Shown piece by piece: positions 17,265-25,924 of a stretch of 64,000 nt of DNA (the stretch's first letter is position 1; each line of letters starts with the position of its first letter). The DNA lies in assembly GCF_900114775.1 (NCBI RefSeq), contig NZ_FOUE01000005.1:1-64000 (forward strand), written 5' to 3'. Under the pieces are notes generated by a model. It did not search any database and was not told the DNA's origin. It was given only the letters and a program-made list of their open reading frames with translations. This stretch comes from Marinobacter zhejiangensis (GTDB lineage: Bacteria > Pseudomonadota > Gammaproteobacteria > Pseudomonadales > Oleiphilaceae). Position numbers and translations under genes: made by a program.

Positions 17265-20200
17265 TATTCTTCATACCAATAGGTTTCAACGACACCTGTG
17301 AGCGTATCAACAGGCATACATTCGGCCCCGACACAAACAATGTCTTTACCATCTACCCTCATACGTTGCGGATCTGGCGGCAACCCCAAGGTAGACAGTG
17401 CCACTTCCCGGTCAGGCGTGGTTAGCTCATCAGACTCACCAACGCCATCGTAGTTGATCACCGGCTGACCATCTTTCACGTAGATATGATAGAGCCTTGA
17501 CTGCCCAGCTGACGGGTAACAGGACGTCAGGTTCGGCGACGGCTCATAGGTTGTGATAAAGGTTTGACCATTGACAGTCTGGCTCGTGGAAAGCACCTTT
17601 TCCCCATCTCTCACCAAGCGGATATACCAACCATCTGCAGCCGCCAGAGCCGTCTGGGCTGTTGCTACTTCGGCCGCATTACCCTGCCCAATAAGGTTAT
17701 CTGTCGTATCGTACAGATCCGACTCGGTGAGCTTGGTATAAAGCACCTGAGTCACATCATTCGGGTCTTTCGGCGATTCGGTGACATCAGCGATACGGAT
17801 CATATAAATCCGATCATCAATGATCTTGTCCAGCGGATGAGCCTGATATCCAGAACCGATAACCATTCCCAGATAGCGGCTTCCACCAACGTTCAAGCCA
17901 AACAGATCCGGAGCGTGGTAGAACCGGCGATTCGAGGCAGCATCATCACCCGCGAGATCGGCGATCACTCCTGCGGTGATCAATGATGAGGCCTGATTAC
18001 CATTAGTGATGTCAAAACGCCAAATCTGACCGCCCATATCACCAACATAGATTTGGTTGGCTAACCGGTCACCACTCACGTCCAGCACTTTCGGCGCGGA
18101 CGGAATGCTGAAACGCATGTCGGCGAGCTCCAGGTTCGCACCACTACCAGTGGGACCCGCCCACCATAACAGAGCGCCAGTTGTTGCATCCACGATATAG
18201 AGTGCCCGCCCAACAGTATCTGCTGTTCTGACGGTTACGTTGTCTTGCTGGTTATCGTAACCACCGGCAAATATCAGCACGTCTTTTACGGCATTCTGAA
18301 TCTGTATTTTGGTCTTGACCGGTTTGGACCAGGTTTCTCCCAGCTCTGTAAAATCGCCTGCCCCACCTTGGATCTGCCACAGCATAGTTGGGCTGGTACG
18401 GTTCGTTACATCCAGCGCATAGTAGCTTCGCCCACCTCTCCTCATACCACCATAGATATAGACATGGTCACCATCATCGGCATTAATCTGGTTGTCGAAG
18501 TTTTCGTCGTGACTCCAACTAACGACAGAACCGTCCATGCCATAAATATGTGAAGTAACGTCATCCTGGTTTGCCAGGAGGCCAGCTTGATTGGCTAATA
18601 GCTCCGAAGGAATAAAGGAGAAGTAGGAGGCTCCGGTGCCACCATCAATAGCGTGAATAAACCCTTGGTTATCACCGAAGAAAACTGTCGTATCCGGTGC
18701 ATCTGCAGTACCTCCAAAGATCACCAGATGGGGCACTGAATGCAGTGGGTCAGCGATATACTTGCGGGCATCGCTTGTTAGTGAGTCCCCGTCCTCATCC
18801 TCCACATCCAGCCCACGCGTCCAGTTAATGAGCTTTTGATGCTCTGCATCAGTCATGTTCGCGTTGCCAAACATCGTCTTGGTCAAGTTCGATATGTTGG
18901 CCACATCGACGGAGTTGGTGGCAGCCGTGAGGTCAGAATTGCCGCCACTGAAATACGTGTAAACGTTCCTCGTACTGTTGTCGTCAGGCTGTTCATTCGA
19001 GGCACCGCCCATGGATACATTCGGGCCATCTGCCTCGTCACTCCAGAAACTTTGCGCTGTCCCTTTGAAGAACCCGGTATTGCTTTCCACCGCAGCCAGA
19101 TCGTTGGCATCATAGACGATGCCATCAGCACCGAGGCGATAGCGCTTGAGGTTTCCATCCCAACGAGTTGCGACATCCGGTTGAAACACAGAGAAGTACA
19201 AAGCATCCAAATGGTTCAAACGGTTAAACGTATTTACAGCGACACCAGGCGCGACAAAGGTGGTATTCACCGCCAGAACCTCACGCACAATGTTTTTGAA
19301 GGCCGTCTCTAAAGACTCCGTATTATTGGCTGTATAGTATTCACCACCGCCCAGGCTTGCCGCGCCACTCAGCAAAGTAGCGTCAACTTCCTGGTCAAAG
19401 CCAACGGTGTATGTTTTTACCGTGATATTTTCGTTAAAACCTGCATCCATACCTGTTGAATACATATAGCCGGCAATCTCATCCAGACAGTTGCCTGAAC
19501 AGTTGCCAACCACGCCCTGAATCGTAGTTCGGGACGCACCGTCTTCCTCTTCGTTATACGTACCGGACAACCTCGCATCGTAGGTTGGCGTCCCATCAGT
19601 CAACAGGATAACGTTGTTGGACTGGCATTCGTATTGGACTGGGCTGATGTAGTTTCCTTCTTCATCAACCGTACCGGTAACTGGGTTAGTATCGAGAAAA
19701 GGAGCGTCTCCCTGGAAATAACGACTGGCCCCAAACAGGGTTTCAGACAGAGGCGTCCATGTCTCGTGATCCAGCGCGTTAACCGCTGCCTTGAAAGCCG
19801 TACGGTTGTCATCCACATTAGCAATTGGAACCAGTACTCGCCCACCTTGCCTCTGACGGTCGTCAGTATTAAACGCCATCAGGCCGATGTTAACGCCGGA
19901 GAGACTATCCGCCATGCCTGCGGCCACGGACTGCATAATCTGCAGTCGGGTGCGCGTTTCCGACACCCGGTGATCCGTAAACCAATTTACGTAATTTGCG
20001 GAATAGATATCCGACCGCCCGATATCTGCCCAGTTAATCTCCTGGCTCGAACTCCCCCACTGCCTAGAATGGTTACGGGCATACTTGTCGGCTGCCCCAG
20101 AAGTTTCTCCATGAACCCCACGGTCTGCATAACATTCGAGAATATTACCGGTGTCGTCGTAAAAAGCATTCGCAGTCCGCCAGCGCAAGGTATTGGAGCG

Positions 20201-20578
20201 ATTGGAATTTCTCCACATTGCCATCCGGTATTCGGTTACATAACCTGACTGACTCAATCGGGTGAGAAGGTCACTACATTTATTACGGCTTTTTGCTACT
20301 GGTACAAGATAATCGTCCCCGTTCCACCTCTCGATAAAGTAGATGTAATCATCGGAGTAATCGCCGGTGTAGCTCTGGGTATTATCGTAGCTTGAGGTAG
20401 TTGTGACCTCAGCATCCATGCTTCCGGAATTGTCCAGAACAAACAGGATATTCGGTCTGATTTCTGTTGCATCTGTATTGAAGAAGATTTCAGTATCGTC
20501 AGCCTGCAAAGTTCCGCTTAGTCCGGCAAGGGCCAGCAGCCCGCTATAAGCAACCGATTTCAGTTGATTACTCATCAC
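17264..20578 (-). CDS. pilY1: type IV pilus tip adhesin / assembly protein PilY1
   Basis: Large secreted protein thought to sit at the pilus tip with the minor pilins, needed for pilus extension and surface sensing. A signal peptide (about residues 1-27) precedes a von Willebrand A-like region beginning [15 protein letters not shown], which holds the metal-site motif D-x-S-x-S. The C-terminal half is the PilY1 beta-propeller, with repeated blades such as [35 protein letters not shown] and [16 protein letters not shown]. Acidic loops ([14 protein letters not shown]) near blade starts fit the calcium site known in Pseudomonas PilY1. 1104 aa is usual. Its start overlaps the upstream unknown gene by 11 nt and its stop overlaps pilE by 1. 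Confidence 0.93.
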   Translation of the reverse strand: MMSNQLKSVAYSGLLALAGLSGTLQADDTEIFFNTDATEIRPNILFVLDNSGSMDAEVTTTSSYDNTQSYTGDYSDDYIYFIERWNGDDYLVPVAKSRNKCSDLLTRLSQSGYVTEYRMAMWRNSNRSNTLRWRTANAFYDDTGNILECYADRGVHGETSGAADKYARNHSRQWGSSSQEINWADIGRSDIYSANYVNWFTDHRVSETRTRLQIMQSVAAGMADSLSGVNIGLMAFNTDDRQRQGGRVLVPIANVDDNRTAFKAAVNALDHETWTPLSETLFGASRYFQGDAPFLDTNPVTGTVDEEGNYISPVQYECQSNNVILLTDGTPTYDARLSGTYNEEEDGASRTTIQGVVGNCSGNCLDEIAGYMYSTGMDAGFNENITVKTYTVGFDQEVDATLLSGAASLGGGEYYTANNTESLETAFKNIVREVLAVNTTFVAPGVAVNTFNRLNHLDALYFSVFQPDVATRWDGNLKRYRLGADGIVYDANDLAAVESNTGFFKGTAQSFWSDEADGPNVSMGGASNEQPDDNSTRNVYTYFSGGNSDLTAATNSVDVANISNLTKTMFGNANMTDAEHQKLINWTRGLDVEDEDGDSLTSDARKYIADPLHSVPHLVIFGGTADAPDTTVFFGDNQGFIHAIDGGTGASYFSFIPSELLANQAGLLANQDDVTSHIYGMDGSVVSWSHDENFDNQINADDGDHVYIYGGMRRGGRSYYALDVTNRTSPTMLWQIQGGAGDFTELGETWSKPVKTKIQIQNAVKDVLIFAGGYDNQQDNVTVRTADTVGRALYIVDATTGALLWWAGPTGSGANLELADMRFSIPSAPKVLDVSGDRLANQIYVGDMGGQIWRFDITNGNQASSLITAGVIADLAGDDAASNRRFYHAPDLFGLNVGGSRYLGMVIGSGYQAHPLDKIIDDRIYMIRIADVTESPKDPNDVTQVLYTKLTESDLYDTTDNLIGQGNAAEVATAQTALAAADGWYIRLVRDGEKVLSTSQTVNGQTFITTYEPSPNLTSCYPSAGQSRLYHIYVKDGQPVINYDGVGESDELTTPDREVALSTLGLPPDPQRMRVDGKDIVCVGAECMPVDTLTGVVETYWYEE

Positions 20579-20969
20579 GTTCGCCCCCTGTTACCTCAAA
20601 ATAACTCACTTTTTCCACCATGCTGGTATCAGCGTCATAGGTGATGGTTGCCGCTCTTTTACCCAACTCCTGGACCACATCCAAACTCAGTCGACGATTT
20701 CCCATAAAAAACTGAATATCCCGAGCTGGCAGTAACCGAGCCTGGGTGCATAGACGCTCACTTTCACAGGCATTGACCTGTACGACTTCACCCGCAGAGT
20801 TAAAAACCACTTCGACTCTATCTGCTTCGATAGCCCCCTGTTCCAGAATCATCGGTTCCGGCCCCCGCGGCTCTATCAGAACGCTACCAGCCGGAAGTCC
20901 TGCATATAGATGCCCGCTATACACCATCGATACCGCAGAAAAAAACGCAATCAGAAAATGCCTACTCAT
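20568..20969 (-). CDS. unrecognised exported protein in the minor pilin operon
   Basis: I do not recognise this 133-aa protein. It starts with a plain signal peptide (MSRHFLIAFFSAVSMVYSGHLYA) and has no prepilin leader, so it should be periplasmic or surface-located rather than a pilin. The mature part is short and mostly polar, with one pair of Cys in ACESERLCTQA, probably a disulfide. The ATG at 20969 is chosen because it begins the signal peptide; the frame extends 42 nt further up. It sits between pilX and pilY1 and overlaps the pilY1 start by 11 nt, so it is surely in the operon. A role with PilX or PilY1 is inferred from position only. Confidence 0.75.
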   Translation of the reverse strand: MSRHFLIAFFSAVSMVYSGHLYAGLPAGSVLIEPRGPEPMILEQGAIEADRVEVVFNSAGEVVQVNACESERLCTQARLLPARDIQFFMGNRRLSLDVVQELGKRAATITYDADTSMVEKVSYFEVTGGERDE

Positions 20970-21020
20970 AATGTTCCCCCTAACTTCAAAATACCTACCT
21001 GACGGAGGCACTCCGAAAAA

Positions 21021-21506
21021 TCAGTAGTACTCTATTCCCTTGAAAATGGTTGTGGACGCCCCCGTTGCGTTGATTGTAGACGCGCCACTCAATTCAAAGC
21101 GGTACCCTTTCAACAACGTTGTACTCTCACTAGCATCCATGGAACTGCCGCTGGAAACTATAATCTCGCCTAGATAACGAGCCTGGTATGTAGAGGCTAT
21201 ATCAGCCCCACCAATGCTGTAAGTTACTGCATCACTCATTTGGTTCTCGGTGCCCATTGCTTGCTGCAAAAGGCTCAGGTTTCCGCCCATTAGGATGTTG
21301 GTCAACACTCCCACCGAGCTTTCTGCCGCCTGGAATGTACGGTTGACGTTCTGTGCATTGGCAGCCATTCGCTCCTGCATCAGGGAGGAGTTCATCCCGG
21401 CCACTCCCAGTAGCGTAATAACCAGCAAAACAACCAGACTTACAATCAACACAGCCCCTCGCTGGCGCCGGGCAGCAGTTTCAATGAATCTCTTTGTCAC
21501 TGTCAT
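21021..21506 (-). CDS. pilX: minor pilin PilX
   Basis: Minor pilin of the PilX family, part of the tip complex that connects to PilY1. Residues 13-38 read RRQRGAVLIVSLVVLLVITLLGVAGM, the PilX form of the prepilin helix with Gly before the cut and Ala as first residue. It is followed by LMQERMAANAQNVNRTFQAAES, the conserved PilX segment. As in other PilX proteins, Glu at +5 is absent. 161 aa. It follows pilW by 14 nt on the same strand. Confidence 0.88.
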   Translation of the reverse strand: MTVTKRFIETAARRQRGAVLIVSLVVLLVITLLGVAGMNSSLMQERMAANAQNVNRTFQAAESSVGVLTNILMGGNLSLLQQAMGTENQMSDAVTYSIGGADIASTYQARYLGEIIVSSGSSMDASESTTLLKGYRFELSGASTINATGASTTIFKGIEYY

Positions 21507-21520
21507 GCTTCAATTCTCAC

Positions 21521-22645
21521 TCAGTCTCGGATTCGGTTTCGCAGATTAACCGACGTTTCAAAAGTCTTGCGCACCCTTAAATCACCCGCATGTGTCACGG
21601 TGGCGCCAGCAGCTCCGGCCGGCGCAATGTTCTGTCCGGGCAATGCGTAGGTCAGGTTGTCGGCAACGTCTCTCGTCCCCTCAGGGTCGCTGATCAGCAA
21701 CCCAATTTTTACGGCCACCACATTGGCCATATCCAGTCCCACAGTATCCGCAGGAACAAAGCGGATATTATCGGTGGACAATCGTTCTCCATAGAGAATC
21801 TGCATGCTGTCAACGCCCTCAACCAATTCGTCCCTGGTGAAGCTTGCCGCTCCAGTGTTAAGCATGTTGTCGGTTTGGCGGTAAAGCGCGTAAATTGGAT
21901 TTCCGCGAGTATCGTCCCGACCAGTATCAGCCACGTAGTAAACTGTTGAACTGAAACGCATGATTCTCGCGCTGTCGTTATACAGCTGGCTCAGGCGGTT
22001 ATCGTTATTTGAGTTCGCCCCATTGGCATGCGCCCATGTGCCAGAAGTCGGCTCACTGGTAATCCGAAACAAGTCAGCGTTTTCGCAATCCGAAATTAGT
22101 ACGATATCGTTCTGCTCAAACAACCCCAGCTCTCCTTCGACCTGAAGGTTGGCATTTGGAACATTCATATTGCCTGTCAATGAGATGGGCACGGTCTCTC
22201 CTCGTTGGACCGCGAGCACATCACTTCCCTGGCGGGCACGGGTTTCAATGGCGGTGTCATCAAACTCCGTGCCATCAGCCCAATTACTGTCGTCTACTTC
22301 CCAGCCCCGCAAACCTGACTGAGCAAAATCGAGAGTTGGAGGGAACCGCGCAATGATATTCATCCCGATTGACATTGGGTCCGCGCACCCCTGAAAGCCC
22401 ACCATGCGGATGTCACGAGCCATAATATCCACGCCAATCCGCCCTGACTCTTGGATACGAGCCAAAGATGTACTCACCCGGGATGTCTTATTAGAGTCCA
22501 GATAAACTGTCATCACCCCCAAAATCAGTACCGTACTCAGCGCAAGCGCAACCATCAACTCAACCAGCGACAACCCACGCTGGCCAAACTCCCGAGACAA
22601 CTCGAGGGTGGCAAATCGACGCTCTCTGATCATGACTGCCCTCAT
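21521..22645 (-). CDS. pilW: minor pilin / assembly protein PilW
   Basis: PilW-family minor pilin. After a long leader (about 23 residues ending QRG) the helix begins LSLVELMVALALSTVLILGVMTVYLDSN with Glu+5. It is followed by the conserved RIQESGRIGVDIMARDIRMVGFQGC, typical of PilW. 374 aa agrees with a large C-terminal domain. Its ATG overlaps the pilV stop by 4 nt (ATGA). The start could also be the Met at residue 5 (22633). Confidence 0.9.
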   Translation of the reverse strand: MRAVMIRERRFATLELSREFGQRGLSLVELMVALALSTVLILGVMTVYLDSNKTSRVSTSLARIQESGRIGVDIMARDIRMVGFQGCADPMSIGMNIIARFPPTLDFAQSGLRGWEVDDSNWADGTEFDDTAIETRARQGSDVLAVQRGETVPISLTGNMNVPNANLQVEGELGLFEQNDIVLISDCENADLFRITSEPTSGTWAHANGANSNNDNRLSQLYNDSARIMRFSSTVYYVADTGRDDTRGNPIYALYRQTDNMLNTGAASFTRDELVEGVDSMQILYGERLSTDNIRFVPADTVGLDMANVVAVKIGLLISDPEGTRDVADNLTYALPGQNIAPAGAAGATVTHAGDLRVRKTFETSVNLRNRIRD

Positions 22646-23169
22646 ATCCTGAATACCACGTCAAATTGCTGTGTCACTAAAGCCTTGGCACCAGCAGCTT
22701 CGTCCCACTGAGTTTCCTGCCAACTCACAGACACGGTGATGTTTCCAGAAGAGTCAGCTCCGATGGTGCCTACACCACTGGGCAGCAAAGCACTTCCATT
22801 CCCGATGCCTTGTATTTCCCGCGTCCACTCGGCCTTATCCAGAGTGACGCGGTCTGCGGCTGTGCAGCCGGTCGCGGCTGTCACACACGTCGGCAAAGAG
22901 GTAATCGCCCCATTTCCTGCTGTGGAATAGCCCGAATACATACCCACCCGGGCCTGGCCCCGGTTCAAGCGGATTCGATCTGCCATGTCATAGGCCAATA
23001 TACTCGCCTGAGTACGAAGGTAGGCACTCTGGTTGTTACGCAGACCATCCATCATCAACCCGGCCAAACCCAACAGTCCGACAGCCAGAATGACCAGCGT
23101 CACTAAAAGTTCAATCAAACTGAAACCTGCTTGATCATTTCCCGCTCTTTTGCCCAGACTCTTTTTCAT
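22642..23169 (-). CDS. pilV: minor pilin PilV
   Basis: Type IV pilus minor pilin. The leader ends NDQAG and is cut before FSLIELLVTLVILAVGLLGLAGL, with Glu+5. The following NNQSAYLRTQASILAYDMADRIRLN is the PilV-family signature. Two Cys (TCVTAATGCTAAD) may bond. I place the start at the ATG at 23169 because it gives the normal short positively charged leader; the frame is open 61 codons further but reads nothing like a pilin. 175 aa. It lies 22 nt behind fimU and overlaps pilW. Confidence 0.9.
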   Translation of the reverse strand: MKKSLGKRAGNDQAGFSLIELLVTLVILAVGLLGLAGLMMDGLRNNQSAYLRTQASILAYDMADRIRLNRGQARVGMYSGYSTAGNGAITSLPTCVTAATGCTAADRVTLDKAEWTREIQGIGNGSALLPSGVGTIGADSSGNITVSVSWQETQWDEAAGAKALVTQQFDVVFRI

Positions 23170-23191
23170 TCTCACCTTTCCCCCGCTCCCG

Positions 23192-23791
23192 TTATGGGCA
23201 GGAAACGTTGTTACCAGCATGATTGTTGGGAATTCCATCCCCGTTGGTATCCCGCGCCAGACGCGTCTGACCAGACTCCATAACGACAACATTTCTGGAC
23301 ACTTCAGCGCCACGGCTATCACATAATGTAAATGTGCCTGAAGCCCCTGCACCTAACGAGGGAGGAACGGGTTCCCCATTCCCGAAAAACTGGACATAGT
23401 TGGTATTGGTTAGTCCCGACACTCTCAGAGTGTTCCCCCCGCTAATTGGTCCCGCCGTATACAGCACTGCATCACCGTCGCCAGCGTCGACGACCCGGTC
23501 GCCATCTATATCAACGAAGATAACCCAGCCCTGCTCCCAATTTGCGGATGCAGCACAGGTCGCTAAATCTGCGGACGGACAGGTTGTAATGACAACATTT
23601 GGCCGTTTAGCGGCTTCACTGCGAGCAAAACTCACCAAACTGGTGACCAGGTTGATCTGAGAAGCCATTCTATTGTTCTGAATCATCTGCCGGAACGAAG
23701 GCACAGCAAGCGAAACAGCAACAGCAAGAACAAACAGAGCAGTAAGAAGCTCAATAACCGTAAATCCGGCATTTTTTTTGACAGTCAACAT
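23192..23791 (-). CDS. fimU: minor pilin FimU (GspH/FimT family)
   Basis: First gene of the minor pilin operon and probably one of the priming pilins. The leader MLTVKKNAG is cut before FTVIELLTALFVLAVAVSLAVPSFRQMIQNNRM, with Glu+5. The GspH-type block is present: VTSLVSFARSEAAKRPNVV, then WEQGWVIFVDIDGDRVVDAGDGD. The DIDGDRVVD loop and a second DTNGDGIPN near the C-terminus have calcium-loop spacing. Four Cys are visible (TTCPSADLATC, TLCDS, NVSCP). 199 aa. About 87 nt upstream lies a sequence like the AlgR site known before fimU in Pseudomonas. Confidence 0.88.
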   Translation of the reverse strand: MLTVKKNAGFTVIELLTALFVLAVAVSLAVPSFRQMIQNNRMASQINLVTSLVSFARSEAAKRPNVVITTCPSADLATCAASANWEQGWVIFVDIDGDRVVDAGDGDAVLYTAGPISGGNTLRVSGLTNTNYVQFFGNGEPVPPSLGAGASGTFTLCDSRGAEVSRNVVVMESGQTRLARDTNGDGIPNNHAGNNVSCP

Positions 23792-23877
23792 AGCCCACTT
23801 CCATTCTGACGTATTTGAAGGCTACCCAAGAAATGAGCGCCGAGCCACTGAAGCTGGATGAGCGGCAAAACAAAAGG

Positions 23878-23886
23878 GACAAACGG
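23878..23886 (-). promoter_or_regulatory. AlgR-like site upstream of fimU
   Basis: Minus strand CCGTTTGTC matches the AlgR core CCGTTCGTC at 8 of 9 bases, 87 nt before the fimU ATG. In P. aeruginosa AlgR activates the fimU operon from such a site. A 9-mer with one mismatch can arise by chance, so this is a pointer only. Confidence 0.35.
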
Positions 23887-23895
23887 CCTTAGAAA

Positions 23896-23927
23896 CAACA
23901 AAGCGTGACATTAGTCACGCTTTGTTG
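23896..23927 (-). terminator. terminator after ispH
   Basis: Perfect 14-bp arms CAACAAAGCGTGAC (23896-23909) and GTCACGCTTTGTTG (23914-23927) with a 4-nt loop, 32 nt past the ispH stop. On the minus strand the stem runs into TTTCT. It closes the murJ-to-ispH gene group and isolates the fimU promoter. Confidence 0.75.
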
Positions 23928-23958
23928 TGTTACGAGGAATCAACTCCAAGGGCGGCGA

Positions 23959-24912
23959 TCAGTCGATGGAGACCGCCTCAATCCTCAATTCCTTCGGCAT
24001 GGAAAACACCACATTCTCCTCACGTCCGGCAACTTCCTGGGGTTCGTCGCCACCCAACTCTTTCAGGCGCTTAACCACATCCGCAACGAGCACTTCCGGC
24101 GCGGAGGCTCCGGCGGTAATGCCCACTGCGGTTTTACCGGCTAACCATTCAGGCTCAATCTGTTCGGCATTATCGATGAGGTGAGCGGTGGTTCCCATGC
24201 GCTCGGCCAATTCCCGCAGACGGTTGGAGTTGGAGGAGTTGGGAGAGCCCACGACGAGCATCAGATCGCAGTCCCCTGCCAGCTGTTTGACGGCATCCTG
24301 GCGATTCTGGGTGGCGTAGCAGATGTCATCCTTTCGCGGGCCCTGAATTTGAGGAAAATGGCGACGGAGTGCATCAATTACCTTAGCGGTGTCGTCCATG
24401 GAAAGCGTCGTCTGGGTAACATACGCCAGGCGTGAGGGATCTTTGACCTGCAACTTCGCAACATCCACCTCATCTTCCACCAGGTACATGTCACCACCGC
24501 TGCTGTGGTCGTACTGCCCCATAGTGCCTTCCACCTCCGGATGACCGTGATGACCAATCAGCACACACTCCCGGCCATCCCGGCTGTATCGCACAACTTC
24601 CATATGGACCTTGGTCACCAGCGGGCAGGTCGCATCAAACACTTTCAAGCCACGTCGGGCGGCCTCATTCTGCACCGCCTGCGACACACCGTGGGCACTG
24701 AAAATCACCAGATGGTCATCCGGAACCTCATCCAGCTCATCGACAAAGACAGCGCCACGCTCCCGCAAGTTGTCGACAACAAATTTGTTGTGGACAACTT
24801 CATGACGCACATAAATCGGCGCCCCAAAAACATCCAGGGCACGATTAACGATTTCGATGGCTCTATCCACACCGGCACAGAAACCACGGGGGTTGGCGAG
24901 ACGAATCTGCAT
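23959..24912 (-). CDS. ispH: 4-hydroxy-3-methylbut-2-enyl diphosphate reductase
   Basis: Last enzyme of the MEP isoprenoid pathway. Its iron-sulfur cluster reduces HMBPP to isopentenyl and dimethylallyl diphosphate, which feed IspB encoded at 35449. The three cluster cysteines are visible as NPRGFCAG (Cys12), FDATCPLVT and DDICYATQN, with HEVVHN, SAHGVS and [14 protein letters not shown] substrate-site histidines. 317 aa matches the E. coli protein. It is downstream of fkpB by 35 nt in the conserved ileS-lspA-fkpB-ispH order. Confidence 0.97.
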   Translation of the reverse strand: MQIRLANPRGFCAGVDRAIEIVNRALDVFGAPIYVRHEVVHNKFVVDNLRERGAVFVDELDEVPDDHLVIFSAHGVSQAVQNEAARRGLKVFDATCPLVTKVHMEVVRYSRDGRECVLIGHHGHPEVEGTMGQYDHSSGGDMYLVEDEVDVAKLQVKDPSRLAYVTQTTLSMDDTAKVIDALRRHFPQIQGPRKDDICYATQNRQDAVKQLAGDCDLMLVVGSPNSSNSNRLRELAERMGTTAHLIDNAEQIEPEWLAGKTAVGITAGASAPEVLVADVVKRLKELGGDEPQEVAGREENVVFSMPKELRIEAVSID

Positions 24913-24947
24913 TCTGAAGTCCTGCTTTAACGGATCTGGATAGGCAA

Positions 24948-25400
24948 TCAGTGAGTCGGCCCGGCGGGCTCTACATCAATGATCTGCACTTCAAAGATCA
25001 GTGTACGCCCGGCCAGCGGGTGGTTGAAGTCGACCGTCACTTCGTCGCCCTCTACTTTACTGACAACACCTGGAAGCTCAGTCTGACGAGCGTCGGCGAA
25101 CGAAATCATCACACCGGGCTCAAGCACCATGTCCGCGCTGAATTCTGAACGTTTGAAGACCTGTACATTGTTCGGGTTCGACTGACCAAAGCCCTCTTCC
25201 GGCGGGATTTCATAGCTCGCCTGCTCACCGGCCTTCATCCCCATCAGATAGGCTTCGAAGCTCTCTGGCAGGTTCTCGTCACCGATACTCAGGCTGGCCG
25301 GCTCTTTTTCAAAGGTGGTGTCAACAACCTGGCCATCGTTCAGTTTGAGGGCAAAATGCAGGGTAACGCGAGTTCCCTTGTCCACGGGCAGCTCATTCAT
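24948..25400 (-). CDS. fkpB: FKBP-type peptidyl-prolyl isomerase FkpB (SlpA-like)
   Basis: Cytoplasmic SlyD/SlpA-type prolyl isomerase and chaperone of unclear client range. It has the FKBP fold with [26 protein letters not shown], an inserted IF domain ([25 protein letters not shown]) and the end motif [21 protein letters not shown]. There is no His-rich metal tail, so it is SlpA rather than SlyD. 150 aa. Its ATG overlaps the lspA stop by 4 nt. The neighbourhood with lspA and ispH is the family's usual place. Confidence 0.92.
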   Translation of the reverse strand: MNELPVDKGTRVTLHFALKLNDGQVVDTTFEKEPASLSIGDENLPESFEAYLMGMKAGEQASYEIPPEEGFGQSNPNNVQVFKRSEFSADMVLEPGVMISFADARQTELPGVVSKVEGDEVTVDFNHPLAGRTLIFEVQIIDVEPAGPTH

Positions 25401-25924
25401 TTAGGGTCACTACTCCTTCCGGCATCTTCGGATGGTTTACGAAACATATCGAGGATCAGCATCCCCGCACCAATGGTGATAGCGGTATCGGCCAGGTTAA
25501 AGGCAGGGAAATGATAGTCCTGCCAATAGAAGTGCAGAAAGTCTACAACATAGCCGTGAACGACCCTGTCATAGACATTCCCCAGAGCCCCCCCGAGAAT
25601 CAGGCAGATAGCAATGGCCGTCCAGGTTTCATGGCGCCCCAGTCCACGCAGCCACCCCACCAGCACTACACTCACCACCAGCGCCAGAATCACAAAAAAC
25701 CAACGCTGCCAGCCCGCTGCATCCGCCAGGAAACTGAACGCCGCACCCGTGTTATGCAACAGGGTGAAGTTGAACAGGGGCATGACCGGCACCGGCACCC
25801 CATAGGTCAACGCTGCACTGGCAATCGCCTTCGTTCCCAAATCCAATGCAATCACAAATACCGCCAGCCACAACCAGCGCAACTTTGAGCCTGCAACGCC
25901 TTGGTCAGTCATAACAGCATCCAT
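25397..25924 (-). CDS. lspA: lipoprotein signal peptidase II
   Basis: Inner-membrane aspartyl protease that removes signal peptides from lipid-modified prolipoproteins, such as BamD in this window. Four transmembrane segments are visible, with the two catalytic Asp motifs GGALGNVYDRVVHGYVVDFL and FNLADTAITIG. 175 aa. The first ATG overlaps the ileS stop (TGATG), and a second in-frame Met at residue 5 is also possible. Confidence 0.95.
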   Translation of the reverse strand: MDAVMTDQGVAGSKLRWLWLAVFVIALDLGTKAIASAALTYGVPVPVMPLFNFTLLHNTGAAFSFLADAAGWQRWFFVILALVVSVVLVGWLRGLGRHETWTAIAICLILGGALGNVYDRVVHGYVVDFLHFYWQDYHFPAFNLADTAITIGAGMLILDMFRKPSEDAGRSSDPK

